Position numbers and translations under genes: made by a program
Notes under the pieces: generated by a model
The model's database searches: none
Told to the model about the DNA's origin: nothing
Seen by the model: the letters and a program-made list of their open reading frames with translations, nothing else
Shown here: positions 46,348 through 58,769 of the stretch, in pieces
Position numbering within the stretch: position 1 is the stretch's first letter
Layout: the number at the start of each line of letters is the position of its first letter
Origin: Allobosea sp.
GTDB taxonomy: Bacteria > Pseudomonadota > Alphaproteobacteria > Rhizobiales > Beijerinckiaceae
DNA length: 64,000 nucleotides
Direction: 5' to 3'
Assembly: GCF_017308075.1 (NCBI RefSeq)
Contig: NZ_JAFKFX010000037.1
Coordinates: 1 to 64,000 of the forward strand

Positions 46348-47697
46348 ATGAGCGACGCCATCATCGAACACGACGCCCGCTTGCGCACCTTTCGCATCGA
46401 CGCCCATGACCTCGCCTTGCTGAAGCGGCAGCGCGACTTCGCCCAGACTCGCCTTCCCGGCCTGCTGGAGGAACTTCACGCCAGCTTCGAGGCCTGGCCC
46501 GAGATCCTGCGGGCCATGCAGGAACCGGAGGTCCACGCGCTGCGCCTCGCGCACTGGATCAGGCTGGTCTCGGGCGAGATCGACGACGGCTTCCTGAAAT
46601 CGGCGCATGCGCTGGCCAGCGCCTTCCATGCTCATGGCGTGCCCGTCCACGGCGTCGCCATCTGTCATGCCATCGTCGGCAATGCGATCGGCGCCGAGCT
46701 CGGCCTGTTGCGCGTCGGCCTGGGACAGTTGCGCTTCTGGCAGCGTCGCGAGCTCAACCGGCGCATAGCCCTACGCGCCGCCTTGCAGAAGGCCGTGCAG
46801 CTCGACCTCGAACTGCTGCTCGAGACCTATACCCTCGTCCAGAAGCAGAGCCGCGAGCGCAGCCAGGCCGAAATCGCGGCCTTCGAGGTCACGGTTCGCG
46901 ACGTCGTCGCCTCGGTCGGCGGCAGCGCCCGGGTGATCGAGACATTGGCGCGCACCATGAGCGACACCGTCCAGGAAACCAGCTTCCAGGCGCTGGCGGC
47001 AGCCAGCGCCTCCGACGCGGCGTCCGAGAATGTCCGCAATGTCGCCAATGCGACGGAGGAACTGTCGATCTCGCTGAGCCACATCTCCGCCGAGATCGCC
47101 GGCGCCACGACCAAGACCCACGACGCCAGCGCCGCGGCGCGGACCACCGAGGTCATCGTCAAGAGTCTGGCGCAATCCGCCGAAACCATCGGCTCGGTCG
47201 TCGACCTGATCAGGACCCTCGCCAGCCAGACCTCGATGCTGGCGCTCAATGCGACGATCGAGGCAGCCCGTGCCGGCGAGGCCGGACGCGGTTTCGCCGT
47301 CGTCGCCCAGGAGGTCAAGCAGCTCTCCGAGCGCACCGGCAAGGCGACCGACGAGATCGCCGCACAGGTCCCGACCATGCAGGCTCGCAGCCGCGAGGCG
47401 ATTCTCGCCATCGAGAGCATCACCGGCTTCGTCTCGGGCATGGACCAGACGACGCTGAACATCGCGGGCACGATCGAGCAGCAGCGCGCCGCGACCGAGG
47501 AGATCGCGCGTAGCGTCAACTTCGCCGCACAGGGCACCCAGGAGGTCGCCCAGACCATCGGCTCGGTCAACGAGGCGGCCCAGATCGCCGGCGCGAGCGT
47601 CGGAGACGTGCTCGGCGTGGCGCAATCCCTTTCCCACCACGCCGGGCTGCTTGCCGAAGCCTTCGAGAACCTGTCCCATCGCAATCGCGCGGCCTGA
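46348..47697 (+). CDS. Soluble globin-coupled methyl-accepting chemoreceptor (HemAT-like)
   Basis: 449 residues and no TM helix. Residues 1-165 fit a globin-coupled sensor domain (protoglobin-like): [25 protein letters not shown]-like helix, then [23 protein letters not shown]; the heme His is probably 93 or 95. Residues about 175-445 are a chemoreceptor signalling domain with the hairpin tip [20 protein letters not shown] and [20 protein letters not shown]. Such proteins sense oxygen or other gases in the cytoplasm and pass the signal to CheA. ATG at 46348 follows a TTG two codons earlier. Divergent from yebC; upstream of phoX but with its own Pho box in between. Confidence 0.88.
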   Translation: MSDAIIEHDARLRTFRIDAHDLALLKRQRDFAQTRLPGLLEELHASFEAWPEILRAMQEPEVHALRLAHWIRLVSGEIDDGFLKSAHALASAFHAHGVPVHGVAICHAIVGNAIGAELGLLRVGLGQLRFWQRRELNRRIALRAALQKAVQLDLELLLETYTLVQKQSRERSQAEIAAFEVTVRDVVASVGGSARVIETLARTMSDTVQETSFQALAAASASDAASENVRNVANATEELSISLSHISAEIAGATTKTHDASAAARTTEVIVKSLAQSAETIGSVVDLIRTLASQTSMLALNATIEAARAGEAGRGFAVVAQEVKQLSERTGKATDEIAAQVPTMQARSREAILAIESITGFVSGMDQTTLNIAGTIEQQRAATEEIARSVNFAAQGTQEVAQTIGSVNEAAQIAGASVGDVLGVAQSLSHHAGLLAEAFENLSHRNRAA

Positions 47698-47718
47698 ACG
47701 GCATCGGCCGTCGCGGCG

Positions 47719-47736
47719 CTGTCACGGCCCCGTCAA
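47719..47736 (+). promoter_or_regulatory. Pho box upstream of phoX
   Basis: Two tandem seven-base units CTGTCAC (47719-47725) and CCGTCAA (47730-47736), four bases apart, matching the PhoB-binding CTGTCAT-N4-CTGTCAT layout at 10 of 14 conserved positions. A possible -10 (TAGGTT, 47747-47752) lies 10 bases downstream, and the phoX ATG 50 bases downstream. Confidence 0.72.
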
Positions 47737-47786
47737 GCCGAACGGCTAGGTTCGACCGGATCGAGGCAGGCCATGGAGAGACGGTG

Positions 47787-49793
47787 ATGAGCGACGATCC
47801 CCATTATGAATCGACCTTCGGCGCAAGCCTGCTCGAGCATGAGGACGCCGCCCCGCAGAACCCCACCGACAATCCGACGATGGGTGAGCTGATCGGCCAG
47901 CGCTTCTCGCGGCGCGGCCTGCTCAAGGGCGCGCTCGCCGTCTCGGCGATCTCCGCAACGGTCGCTACCGCCGCCCTCGCGACCGCCGAACGCGCCGAAG
48001 CGCGCGGCGCCGAGGGTTCGGCCTTCGCCTTCAAGGAGGTCGAAGCCGGTGTCGATGCCGACCATCATGTCGCCGAAGGCTATGACGCCGATGTCCTGCT
48101 GCGCTGGGGCGACCCGCTCTTCCCAGACGCGCCGGCCTTCGATCCGGCCGGGCAGACGCCGGAGGCCCAGGCCAGGCAGTTCGGCTACAACAACGACTTC
48201 GTCGGCTATCTGCCCCTGCCGGGCGCCGCCGACCCGTCCGGCCATGGCGTGCTCTTCGTCAATCACGAATACACCAACCCGCATCTGATGTTCCCGGGCG
48301 TCGTCGAGATCAAGGACGGCAAGCCGGTGATGAAGAACGCGACCAGGGAGCGCTACGCCATCGAGGCGATGGCCCATGGCGCGACCCTCGCCGAGATCCG
48401 CCGCACCGACGGCAAATGGGCGCTGGTCAAGGATTCAAAGCTGAACCGCCGCCTCACCGCCGCCACCGAGATGCAGCTGTCCGGCCCCGTCGCCGGGACC
48501 GAGCGCGTCCGGACCAAGGCCGATGCCAGCGGCCGCAAGGTCTTCGGCACGCTGAACAACTGCTCGGGCGCGATGACGCCCTGGGGCACCTTCGTTTCCG
48601 GCGAGGAGAATTTCCACGGCTATTTCTCCGGCAAGCTGCCGGAAGGCCACCGCGAGGAGGCCAATTACAAGCGTCTCGCCATCCCCTCTTCGCCCTATGC
48701 CTGGGGCCGTTTCGAGGAGCGCTTCGACCTCGCCAGCGAGCCCAACGAGGCCAACCGCTTCGGCTGGGTGATCGAGGTCGACCCCTTCGATCCGAATTCG
48801 GTACCGAAGAAGCGCACCGCGCTCGGCCGCTTCAAGCATGAGGGCGCCGACAACATCGTCGCGAAGGATGGCCGCGTCGTCGTCTATCTCGGCGACGATG
48901 AGCGCTTCGACTATGTCTACAAATTCGTCACGGCCGGCCGCTTCGATCCGAATAATCGCGCCGCCAACATGGACCTGCTCGATTCCGGCACGCTCCATGT
49001 CGCGAAGTTCGCGGCGGACGGCACGGTCCAATGGCTGCCGCTCGCCTACGGAGAGGGGCCGCTCACCGCCGCCAACGGCTTCTCTGGCCAGGCCGATGTG
49101 CTGATCGAAGCCCGCCGCGCCGGCGATCTGCTCGGCGCCACCAAGATGGACCGTCCGGAAGACATCACCCCCAACGGCGTCAATGGCCGCGTCTATGTGA
49201 TGCTGACCAACAATACGCGCCGCAAGGACGACCAGGTCGACGCCGCCAATCCGCGCGCCAGGAACGCTTTCGGCCACATCATCGAGATCATCGAGGATGA
49301 CGGCGATTTCACCGCGACCAGGGGCAAGTGGGAGATCCTGTTGACCTGTGGCGATCCGTCGGTCGCCGCGGTCGGGGCGAGCTTCTCGACCGAGACTAGC
49401 AAGAATGGCTGGTTCGGCATGCCCGACAATGCCGTGGTCGATTCCGCCGGGCGCCTCTGGGTCGCGACCGACGGCAACGGACCCAAGGAGACCGGCCGCA
49501 CCGACGGGCTCTGGGCGGTCGACACCGAAGGCGCGGCGCGCCGGACCTCGAAGCTGTTCTACCGCGTGCCGCACGGCGCCGAGCTCTGCGGCCCCTGCTT
49601 CACGCCCGACGACACCACCGCCTTCGTCGCGGTCCAGCACCCCGGCGACGACGGCCCGGACTGGCCGGAATTCGGCCGCCGCTCCTATTATGAGGACCTC
49701 TCGACCCGCTGGCCCGACTTCAGGCCCGACATGCCGGTGCGCCCTTCAGTGGTGGCGATCACCCGCAAGGGCGGCGGCAAGATCGGCGTGTGA
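47787..49793 (+). CDS. phoX: PhoX-type alkaline phosphatase (DUF839 family)
   Basis: 668 residues. A Tat signal lies around residue 41-71 (FSRRGLLKGALAVSAISATV, then ATAERAEAR), preceded by an unusually long cytoplasmic leader. The catalytic core shows PhoX features: VLFVNHEYTNPHLMFPG, NNCSGAMTPWGTFVSGEENFHGYF, FGWVIEVDPFDP, HEGADNIVAKDGRVVVYLGDDERFDYVYKF (regions about 170-390), PEDITPNG, MPDNAVVDSAGRLWVATDG and CGPCFTPDDTTAFVAVQHPG near the C-terminus. PhoX enzymes are calcium-iron monoesterases in the periplasm. GGAGAGACGG precedes the ATG. A Pho box upstream supports phosphate-starvation control. Confidence 0.92.
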   Translation: MSDDPHYESTFGASLLEHEDAAPQNPTDNPTMGELIGQRFSRRGLLKGALAVSAISATVATAALATAERAEARGAEGSAFAFKEVEAGVDADHHVAEGYDADVLLRWGDPLFPDAPAFDPAGQTPEAQARQFGYNNDFVGYLPLPGAADPSGHGVLFVNHEYTNPHLMFPGVVEIKDGKPVMKNATRERYAIEAMAHGATLAEIRRTDGKWALVKDSKLNRRLTAATEMQLSGPVAGTERVRTKADASGRKVFGTLNNCSGAMTPWGTFVSGEENFHGYFSGKLPEGHREEANYKRLAIPSSPYAWGRFEERFDLASEPNEANRFGWVIEVDPFDPNSVPKKRTALGRFKHEGADNIVAKDGRVVVYLGDDERFDYVYKFVTAGRFDPNNRAANMDLLDSGTLHVAKFAADGTVQWLPLAYGEGPLTAANGFSGQADVLIEARRAGDLLGATKMDRPEDITPNGVNGRVYVMLTNNTRRKDDQVDAANPRARNAFGHIIEIIEDDGDFTATRGKWEILLTCGDPSVAAVGASFSTETSKNGWFGMPDNAVVDSAGRLWVATDGNGPKETGRTDGLWAVDTEGAARRTSKLFYRVPHGAELCGPCFTPDDTTAFVAVQHPGDDGPDWPEFGRRSYYEDLSTRWPDFRPDMPVRPSVVAITRKGGGKIGV

Positions 49794-49800
49794 ACGCGGC

Positions 49801-49857
49801 ATGGTCGGGCTTGACCCGACCATCTCTTGAAAACGGAGACGCCCGGCATTTCCGGGC
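49801..49857. repeat. Two hairpins downstream of phoX
   Basis: ATGGTCGGG-CTTGA-CCCGACCAT at 49801-49823, which shares its core with the repeat family at 23738 and 49889, followed by GCCCGG-CATTT-CCGGGC at 49841-49857. Both probably help end the phoX transcript. Confidence 0.65.
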
Positions 49858-49888
49858 GATTTACTGGTAGGCTGCCATGGGGCTCAGC

Positions 49889-49985
49889 CGTCATGCTCGC
49901 CCTTGTGGCGAGCATCCACGTCTTGAACACCACGCTCGATCAGTGACGCGAAGGCGTGGATGGTCGGGACAAGCCCGACCATGAC
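49889..49985. repeat. Palindromic repeat, copy 2 of the dispersed family
   Basis: Begins CGTCATGCTCGCCC, includes GCGAGCATCCACGTCTTGAA, and ends GTGGATGGTCGGGACAAGCC then CGACCATGAC. It shares CATCCACGTCTTGA with the copy at 23738. It lies between the converging phoX and fba. Confidence 0.85.
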
Positions 49986-50005
49986 CGATGCGCTAGACGC
50001 CGTGA

Positions 50006-51088
50006 TCAGGCCGCCTTCTTGGCGCCGAAGGTCGGGTCGAGCTCGCCCTTGGCGTAGCGCTTGGCCATGTCGGCCAGGGTGATGACGCGCTTGATCTTCG
50101 AAGCCTGGCCGGCGGTGTTGAACTCTTCCAGGCGCTGCTTGCAAAGCTTGGTCATCGCCTCCATGGCCGGCTTGAGATATTTGCGCGGATCGAACTCGCC
50201 GGGGTTCTCGGACAGGATCTTGCGGATCTGGCCGGTCATCGCCATCCGGTTGTCGGTGTCGATGTTGATCTTGCGCACGCCGTGCTTGATGCCGCGCTGG
50301 ATCTCCTCGACCGGCACGCCCCAGGTCTGGGGCATCTTGCCGCCATACTGGTTGATGATGTCCTGCAGGTCCTGCGGCACCGAGGACGAGCCATGCATCA
50401 CGAGGTGCATGTTCGGCAGCTTCTTGTGGATCTCCTCGATGACGTGCATCGCGAGGATCGCGCCGTCGGGCTTGCGCGTGAACTTGTAGGCGCCATGCGA
50501 GGTGCCCATGGCGATGGCGAGCGCATCGACCTTGGTCTCGGCGACGAACTTCACCGCCTCGTCCGGGTTGGTCAGGAGCTGGTCGTGGCTGAGCTTGCCC
50601 TCGAAGCCGTGGCCGTCCTCCTTCTCACCCTCGCCGGATTCGAGCGAGCCGAGCACGCCGAGCTCACCCTCGACCGAGATGCCGCCGAGATGGGCCATGT
50701 CGGTGACGGTCTTGGTGACGCCGACATTGTAATCCCAGTCGCCCGGGGTCTTGCCGTCGGCCTTGAGCGAGCCGTCCATCATCACCGAGGTGAAGCCGGC
50801 CTGGATCGCGGTCATGCAGGTCGCCGGCTCGTTGCCGTGGTCGAGATGCACGCAGACCGGGATATGCGGATAGATCTCGGTGACGGCGTCCATCATGTGC
50901 TTGAGCATGATGTCGTTGGCGTAGGAACGGGCGCCGCGCGAGGCCTGGATGATCACTGGCGCATCTGTGGCGTCGGCAGCCGCCATGATCGCCAGCGCCT
51001 GCTCCATGTTGTTGATGTTGAAGGCGGGCACGCCGTAGTCGTTCTCGGCGGCATGGTCGAGCAATTGGCGAAGCGTAATACGGGCCAC
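50006..51088 (-). CDS. fba: Fructose-bisphosphate aldolase class II (type B)
   Basis: 360 residues, zinc-dependent aldolase of glycolysis, gluconeogenesis and the Calvin cycle. Zinc His in [10 protein letters not shown] (about residue 80-89), [12 protein letters not shown], the glycine-rich phosphate loop [10 protein letters not shown], zinc His in HGAYKF and [10 protein letters not shown], and [12 protein letters not shown]. The subgroup with [26 protein letters not shown] resembles the CbbA/type-B aldolases. GTG start with GGAGGACC seven bases upstream. Last gene of the tkt-gap-pgk-fba series. Confidence 0.97.
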   Translation of the reverse strand: MARITLRQLLDHAAENDYGVPAFNINNMEQALAIMAAADATDAPVIIQASRGARSYANDIMLKHMMDAVTEIYPHIPVCVHLDHGNEPATCMTAIQAGFTSVMMDGSLKADGKTPGDWDYNVGVTKTVTDMAHLGGISVEGELGVLGSLESGEGEKEDGHGFEGKLSHDQLLTNPDEAVKFVAETKVDALAIAMGTSHGAYKFTRKPDGAILAMHVIEEIHKKLPNMHLVMHGSSSVPQDLQDIINQYGGKMPQTWGVPVEEIQRGIKHGVRKINIDTDNRMAMTGQIRKILSENPGEFDPRKYLKPAMEAMTKLCKQRLEEFNTAGQASKIKRVITLADMAKRYAKGELDPTFGAKKAA

Positions 51089-51182
51089 AGCGGTCCTCCG
51101 GGTGGATTCTGACTTATCTGAAGGGGTTTAGAATCGAACTGTGGCGGACGCAAAGCGAAAGGCACCGACAGCGTGAACGCGG

Positions 51183-51440
51183 TCAGCGACCGCGCGCTTC
51201 GAGTGCCGCGACGCGCTCCTCGATAGCCGCGACCTGCTCGGCGAAGTCGCCGGTCAGGGCTTTGGCCATGACGAGGAGGCCAGCCGTGTCGCGCCGCTGC
51301 TTGCGGACGAGTTCATCGAGCCCTTCGAAGCGCGCTTCAACACGCGTGAAGCGCTCGTTCACGTCGGTTCGGAACGAGGCAATGTCCGCCTGAATCTTCT
51401 TCAGTATCTCGAACATTGAAGTCTGAACATTCTCGCTCAT
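51183..51440 (-). CDS. Small coiled-coil protein, unknown function (85 aa)
   Basis: 85 residues, almost entirely helical with heptads: MFEILKKIQADIASFRTDVN, ERFTRVEARFEGLDELVRKQ, then EQVAAIEERVAALEARGR. No membrane segment, no cysteine. Possibly a homo-oligomeric coiled coil. GGAG ten bases before ATG. It sits between pgk and fba on the same strand, a place where Rhizobiales often keep a small unannotated gene; cotranscription is likely. A longer in-frame start exists (51653) but reads as non-coding with no ribosome site. Confidence 0.65.
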   Translation of the reverse strand: MSENVQTSMFEILKKIQADIASFRTDVNERFTRVEARFEGLDELVRKQRRDTAGLLVMAKALTGDFAEQVAAIEERVAALEARGR

Positions 51441-51601
51441 CGCAACGCGGCTCCAGCGAAATCGTCGTGACATCGCATCCAAGAGGCGAAAAGCCTCACG
51501 CCCCGCGTCTAGCGGATCAGCCCATCCCTGACCTTCGCGCACTCCAAAAAGAGAACATAGCATGAACACGACGTCGCGCAACCACAGGCTGCGGCCGCCG
51601 G

Positions 51602-52795
51602 TCAGCCCTGCCGCAGCGCCTCGACGCCGGGGAGTGCCTTGCCTTCCATCCATTCGAGGAAGGCGCCGCCCGCGGTCGAGACATAGGTCAGCTCGTCGGC
51701 GACACCGGCATGGTTCATCGCCGCGACGGTGTCGCCGCCGCCTGCGACCGCGACCAGCCGGTTGGTCCGGGCGCGTTCCGCCACCGCCTTGGCGACCGTC
51801 ACCGTCGCGGTGTCGAAGGGCGGCAACTCGAAGGCGCCGAACGGGCCGTTCCAGACCACGGTCTTGACCTTGTCGAGCTTGAGCACGACCTCGGCGACGC
51901 TGAGCGGCCCGGCATCGAGGATCATCTCGTCATCGGCGACCTCGCCGATCGAGACGACACGGTGGCCGGGATTGGCCTTGAACTCGCGCGCCACCAGCGC
52001 ATCGACCGGCAACAGAATCTCGCAGCCGGCCGCCTTGGCCTTCGCCTCGATCTCCCGGGCAGTGCCGACGAGATCATGCTCGCAGAGCGACTTGCCGACA
52101 TTGACGCCGCGCGCCGCCAGGAAGGTGTTGGCCATGCCGCCACCGATGACGAGCACATCGACCTTCCTGACGAGATTGCCGAGCAGTTCGAGCTTGGTCG
52201 AGACCTTGGCGCCGCCGACGATCGCCATCACCGGCCGCGCCGGGCTGTCGAGGCCGGCCGAGAGCGCCTCGAGCTCGGCCTGCATGGTGCGGCCGGCATA
52301 GGCCGGCAGCACATGCGCCAGCCCCTCGGTCGAGGCGTGCGCCCGGTGCGCCGCGGAGAAGGCGTCGTTGACATAGATGTCGCCATTGGCGGCGAGCGCC
52401 TTGACGAAATCCGGGTCGTTCTTTTCGTCGCCGGCATGGAAGCGGGTGTTCTCGAGCAGCAGCACCTCGCCGTTCTTCGCCGCTGCGACCGCCTTGGCGA
52501 CATCCTCGCCGATGCAATCTGCGACGAAGATCACCGGCTGGCCGAGCGCATGGGCGAGTGCCGGAACGACCTGCCGCAGGCTGTTCTTGTCGTCGCGGCC
52601 CTTGGGCCGGCCGAAATGCGCCAGCAGGACGACCTTGCCGCCCTTTTCCGAGATCTCGCGAATGGTCGGCAGCACCCGCTCGATCCTTGTCGCGTCGGTG
52701 ACCTTGCCGTCTTCCATCGGCACGTTGAGGTCGACGCGGACAAGAACGCGCTTTCCGGCGAGGTCGGCGTCGTCGAGGGTACGGAAAGCGGGCAT
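51602..52795 (-). CDS. pgk: Phosphoglycerate kinase
   Basis: 397 residues. N-terminal domain [19 protein letters not shown], then [13 protein letters not shown] and [17 protein letters not shown] with the 3-PG-binding His/Arg residues, then C-terminal domain [20 protein letters not shown] and [17 protein letters not shown] with the nucleotide site. It transfers phosphate from 1,3-bisphosphoglycerate to ADP. ATG at 52795 with AGAAGAGA seven bases upstream. Confidence 0.98.
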   Translation of the reverse strand: MPAFRTLDDADLAGKRVLVRVDLNVPMEDGKVTDATRIERVLPTIREISEKGGKVVLLAHFGRPKGRDDKNSLRQVVPALAHALGQPVIFVADCIGEDVAKAVAAAKNGEVLLLENTRFHAGDEKNDPDFVKALAANGDIYVNDAFSAAHRAHASTEGLAHVLPAYAGRTMQAELEALSAGLDSPARPVMAIVGGAKVSTKLELLGNLVRKVDVLVIGGGMANTFLAARGVNVGKSLCEHDLVGTAREIEAKAKAAGCEILLPVDALVAREFKANPGHRVVSIGEVADDEMILDAGPLSVAEVVLKLDKVKTVVWNGPFGAFELPPFDTATVTVAKAVAERARTNRLVAVAGGGDTVAAMNHAGVADELTYVSTAGGAFLEWMEGKALPGVEALRQG

Positions 52796-52830
52796 CGCGA
52801 TCTCTTCTGATGGTCGGGGCGTGGGCAGCG

Positions 52831-53292
52831 TCAGCGCGGCAGGCTCGGCGGCAGGATACCGGGCAAGCCGTTCTTCAGCACGATCACGGTGAGGATCACC
52901 GTCAGGATCGCGGTCACGATGCCGGTCAGGAGCAGCGCGCCGAAACGCGGCGTCGCGTTGACGCGCTGGCGGAGCGCGGAAAGCTCCTCGCGCAGCCCGG
53001 CGAAGTCCATGGTCCCGGCGGCGAGATCGACCTTCTGGGCGCTGCGCTCGAGCGAGGCTTCGGCGCGCGTCAGCACAGCCTCGTAGCGGGCGAACTTCTC
53101 TTCGATCCGGGCCGCCTTCTCCTCGATGCGCGAGAGCTGGTCGAGCTTGCGCGGATCGCCGGCGGCGACCGGCTCGGCGACCTTGATCTCGGCGGCGCGG
53201 GCCGCAGCGGCCTCGGCCATGGTCGGGGCGGGCGGAATGATCGCCTCGGGAGCGGGCGACGGGTTCGCGACGGTAGGCTCGATCTTGTTCAT
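52831..53292 (-). CDS. Hypothetical tail-anchored coiled-coil protein (153 aa)
   Basis: 153 residues. An alanine/proline-rich N-terminus (to about residue 45), a long coiled-coil ([40 protein letters not shown], up to [13 protein letters not shown]; about 55-120), and one strong TM helix at about 124-145 ([20 protein letters not shown]) followed by a short proline tail. That suggests a tail-anchored inner-membrane protein with a cytoplasmic coil. It lies between gap and pgk, same strand; no known family recognised. Confidence 0.7.
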   Translation of the reverse strand: MNKIEPTVANPSPAPEAIIPPAPTMAEAAAARAAEIKVAEPVAAGDPRKLDQLSRIEEKAARIEEKFARYEAVLTRAEASLERSAQKVDLAAGTMDFAGLREELSALRQRVNATPRFGALLLTGIVTAILTVILTVIVLKNGLPGILPPSLPR

Positions 53293-53363
53293 GCGCTCTG
53301 GCTTTCCCGTTCGTGAAAGAGGAATGGCCGCGCAGGGCGCGGCCATTCATGGACCCGGTCGGG

Positions 53364-54374
<1,011 letters not shown>

Positions 54375-54432
54375 CTCAATCCTCTCCTTCGCCTTCAGGC
54401 GGCGCAGCCAGCGCCATTAGTGCGGGCAAATC

Positions 54433-54463
54433 GGCCAAACCATGGCGGATGCATGGCTTGGCC
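54433..54463 (-). other. RNA hairpin in the tkt-gap spacer
   Basis: On the minus-strand RNA the arms GGCCAAGCCAUG and CAUGGUUUGGCC (54463-54452 and 54444-54433) pair over twelve positions including one G-U, with loop CAUCCGC. On the plus strand the same position would be an A-C mismatch, so the structure fits an RNA made from the tkt-gap direction. No T-tract follows, so attenuator, processing site or mRNA stabiliser are alternatives to a terminator. Confidence 0.6.
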
Positions 54464-54471
54464 GCAGAAAC

Positions 54472-56475
<2,004 letters not shown>

Positions 56476-56796
56476 TGGCTCACTCCGGGGGGCAGGACAT
56501 CCGCTCGCGCGTGAAAACGGGCCGGCGAGCGGGAAACGGTTGCGGAAAAAGGCGCGCGTTCGATATGCCTTCGCCGCGAGCGGAGTCAATTCGAACCACC
56601 CAGACGATTTTTGCGCAATCCACCGCTTCCCGGACTGGCAGCGGCCCGCGCACGGCACGGAATTCCTGTGAATCGCCCGGCGCTTCATAGCCTTAGAGGC
56701 GTTTCCGGGCCAAGGCCGGCCTTTCGGGGTGCGGCGACATGCACTAGGCTCCCGAATCGGTTGAGCCGGCTTGCGCCGGCCTGAAAAGGAAGAAAC
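56476..56796. other. Divergent promoter region between tkt and DUF4164/zapA
   Basis: 321 bases with no supported gene. It contains a short hairpin GCCGGC-TTGC-GCCGGC near 56766-56781 just ahead of the DUF4164 gene and a relatively AT-rich patch near 56600-56620. Promoters of both transcripts must lie here. Confidence 0.5.
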
Positions 56797-57093
56797 GTGG
56801 CGTCTCCGGCACTGGATCACGCCTTGTCGCGCCTCGAAGGCGCGCTCGGCCAGCTCGAAGCGGCCGCCCGTCGGCGGCTCGAGGCCGAGCGCGGCCGTGC
56901 CAATCTCGAAACCGAGCTGACGCTGATGCAGGACGACCGCGCCCGCCTCGCCGTCGAGCTCGACGGCACCATGGCGAAGCTCGGCCATGTCCAGGGCGCT
57001 GCCGAAGAGGTCGACCGTCGGCTCGACAAGGCGATGACGGCCCTGCACGAGATGATCGCGCGCGCCGAAGCGCCGGACGACGCTGAAAGCTGA
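56797..57093 (+). CDS. DUF4164 family coiled-coil protein
   Basis: 98 residues, almost all heptad-repeat helix: [63 protein letters not shown]4164 proteins occur directly before zapA in Rhizobiales and are presumed to take part in cell division; that link is inference from location. GTG start with AAGGAAG upstream. 13 bases before zapA, so one operon. Confidence 0.85.
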   Translation: MASPALDHALSRLEGALGQLEAAARRRLEAERGRANLETELTLMQDDRARLAVELDGTMAKLGHVQGAAEEVDRRLDKAMTALHEMIARAEAPDDAES

Positions 57094-57106
57094 AGAAAGA
57101 GCAGAG

Positions 57107-57475
57107 ATGCCGCAGGTGAACGTCACCATTGCCGGCAAGGCCTACCGGATGGCCTGCGGCGAGGGCGAGGAGCCCCATCTGGAGAATCTCGCCCGCCTCT
57201 ATGACGGCAAGATCGAGGAGATGCGTCAGGCTTTCGGCGAGATCGGCGATATGCGCCTGCATGTCATGGCCGCGCTGATGGTCGCCGACGAGGTCAGCGA
57301 GTTGCAGAAAAAGGTCGCAAGGCTGGAGGACCATTTGGCTTCGCTGCAGGGCGACGCCGGCTCGGCCGACCAGCGCGCCGGCGAGATCGAGCAGCGCGCG
57401 GCCGATGCGCTCGAGGCGGCGGCCGAGCGCATCGAGGGCGTGGCGCGCAGCCTGCTTCCGACCGCGGCGGGCTGA
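57107..57475 (+). CDS. zapA: Cell division protein ZapA
   Basis: 122 residues. N-terminal ZapA globular fold [20 protein letters not shown] and [36 protein letters not shown], then a long coiled-coil tail (about 66-115). It bundles FtsZ filaments and promotes Z-ring assembly. It follows DUF4164 by 13 bases. In other proteobacteria zapA is next to the 6S RNA gene and ygfA; here ddl is placed between. Confidence 0.92.
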   Translation: MPQVNVTIAGKAYRMACGEGEEPHLENLARLYDGKIEEMRQAFGEIGDMRLHVMAALMVADEVSELQKKVARLEDHLASLQGDAGSADQRAGEIEQRAADALEAAAERIEGVARSLLPTAAG

Positions 57476-57556
57476 TCAAGCCATCATCGCGGCGGCGCCG
57501 CCGCCTTTGCAATTCCTCAATCATCCCGGACTGAGGCTCGGGAGCTGAACGAGTCG

Positions 57557-58636
57557 ATGAAGGCGATGATGATGAGCGACAGGGTCCGGGTGGCAATTCT
57601 CCTCGGCGGCAAATCCGCCGAGCACGAGGTTTCGCTGATGTCCGCCGCCAATGTGGTGAAGGCGATCGACAAGGCGAAATACGACGTCGTGCCGATCCTG
57701 ATCACCAAGGCCGGCCAGTGGCGCGAGCTCGCACTGGAGAACGGGGTCCTGCCCGATCCGATCCCGCAGGGCGGCCCCGAGCTCTGCCTGCTGCCCGGCG
57801 GTGGCGGGCGCCTGCTGCGCCTGCAGGATGGCGCCGCGCCGCAGGCCCTGCCCAAGATCGACGTGCTCTTCCCGGTGCTGCACGGTCTCGACGGCGAGGA
57901 CGGCTCGGTCCAGGGACTGGCTGCGGTCGCCGGCGTCCCGCTCGCCGGCTGTGGCATCGTCGGCTCGGCCAATGCGCTCGACAAGGACATCGCCAAGCGG
58001 CTGCTGCGCGAGGCCGGACTCGGCGTCGCCCGCTCGCTCACCGCCCGGCCGGGCGAGATGCCGAGCTTCGAACAGGCCACCGAAGCGCTCGGCCTGCCGC
58101 TCTTCGTCAAGCCGGCCCGGCAGGGCTCCTCGGTCGGCGTCAGCAAGGCGACGAGCGCGGAGAGCTTCGCGGCCGCGCTCGCCGAGGCCTTCCGCCACGA
58201 CCGCGTCGTCCTCGTCGAGGAGTTCATCGCAGGCCGCGAGATCGAGCTCAGCGTCCTCGAACAGGCCGATGGCGAGACCATCGTCTCGCTGCCGGGCGAG
58301 ATCGCCGCCGCCGCGAGCCATGGCTTCTACACCTATGAGGCCAAATACATCGACGAAGACGGGGCCCGGGTCGAGGTGCCGGCCAATCTGCCGCAGGAGA
58401 CGATCGCGAAGCTCCAGGCCCTGGCGAAGCGCGCCTTCCATGCGCTCGGCTGCGACGGCATGGCCCGCGTCGACTTCTTCCTGCGCCCGGACGGCAGCGC
58501 GCTGGTCAACGAGATCAACACCATCCCCGGCTTCACCGATATCAGCATGTTCCCGAAAGCGCTCGCCGCCAGCGGCATCGCCTATCCCGATCTGATCGAT
58601 CGGGTGATCCGCCACGGGCTGGCGCGGGGGGCCTGA
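57557..58636 (+). CDS. ddl: D-alanine--D-alanine ligase
   Basis: 359 residues, ATP-grasp enzyme making the D-Ala-D-Ala dipeptide of peptidoglycan. N-terminal VAILLGGKSAEHEVSLMSA, FPVLHGLDGEDGSVQGL, central ATP-binding LFVKPARQGSSVGVSK, and the C-terminal metal site VDFFLRPDGSALVNEINTIP GFTDISMFPK (about residues 300-330). The DdlA-type length (over 350 residues) fits. Several ATG codons lie at the start (57557 and three within 15 bases); the ribosome site does not clearly choose. It lies between zapA and the 6S RNA, not in the mur operon. Confidence 0.96.
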   Translation: MKAMMMSDRVRVAILLGGKSAEHEVSLMSAANVVKAIDKAKYDVVPILITKAGQWRELALENGVLPDPIPQGGPELCLLPGGGGRLLRLQDGAAPQALPKIDVLFPVLHGLDGEDGSVQGLAAVAGVPLAGCGIVGSANALDKDIAKRLLREAGLGVARSLTARPGEMPSFEQATEALGLPLFVKPARQGSSVGVSKATSAESFAAALAEAFRHDRVVLVEEFIAGREIELSVLEQADGETIVSLPGEIAAAASHGFYTYEAKYIDEDGARVEVPANLPQETIAKLQALAKRAFHALGCDGMARVDFFLRPDGSALVNEINTIPGFTDISMFPKALAASGIAYPDLIDRVIRHGLARGA

Positions 58637-58654
58637 GGCACACACCCGGCAGCG

Positions 58655-58702
58655 CCCTCATCCTGAGGGGCGAGCACGAGGCGGCGTCTCGCAGGATGAG
58701 GG
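58655..58702. repeat. Palindromic repeat upstream of the 6S RNA
   Basis: Perfect 11-base arms CCCTCATCCTG (58655-58665) and CAGGATGAGGG (58692-58702) around a 26-base centre. The CTCATCCTGAGG / AGGATGAGG module is a common intergenic repeat in Rhizobiales in my recollection. It lies 19 bases after the ddl stop and may end that transcript. Confidence 0.75.
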
Positions 58703-58769
58703 TTCGCGGTGGAGTGCCGCATAATTTCTCGGGCGATCACATGAACCCTCTGGCGCTTTGCCGGCATGC

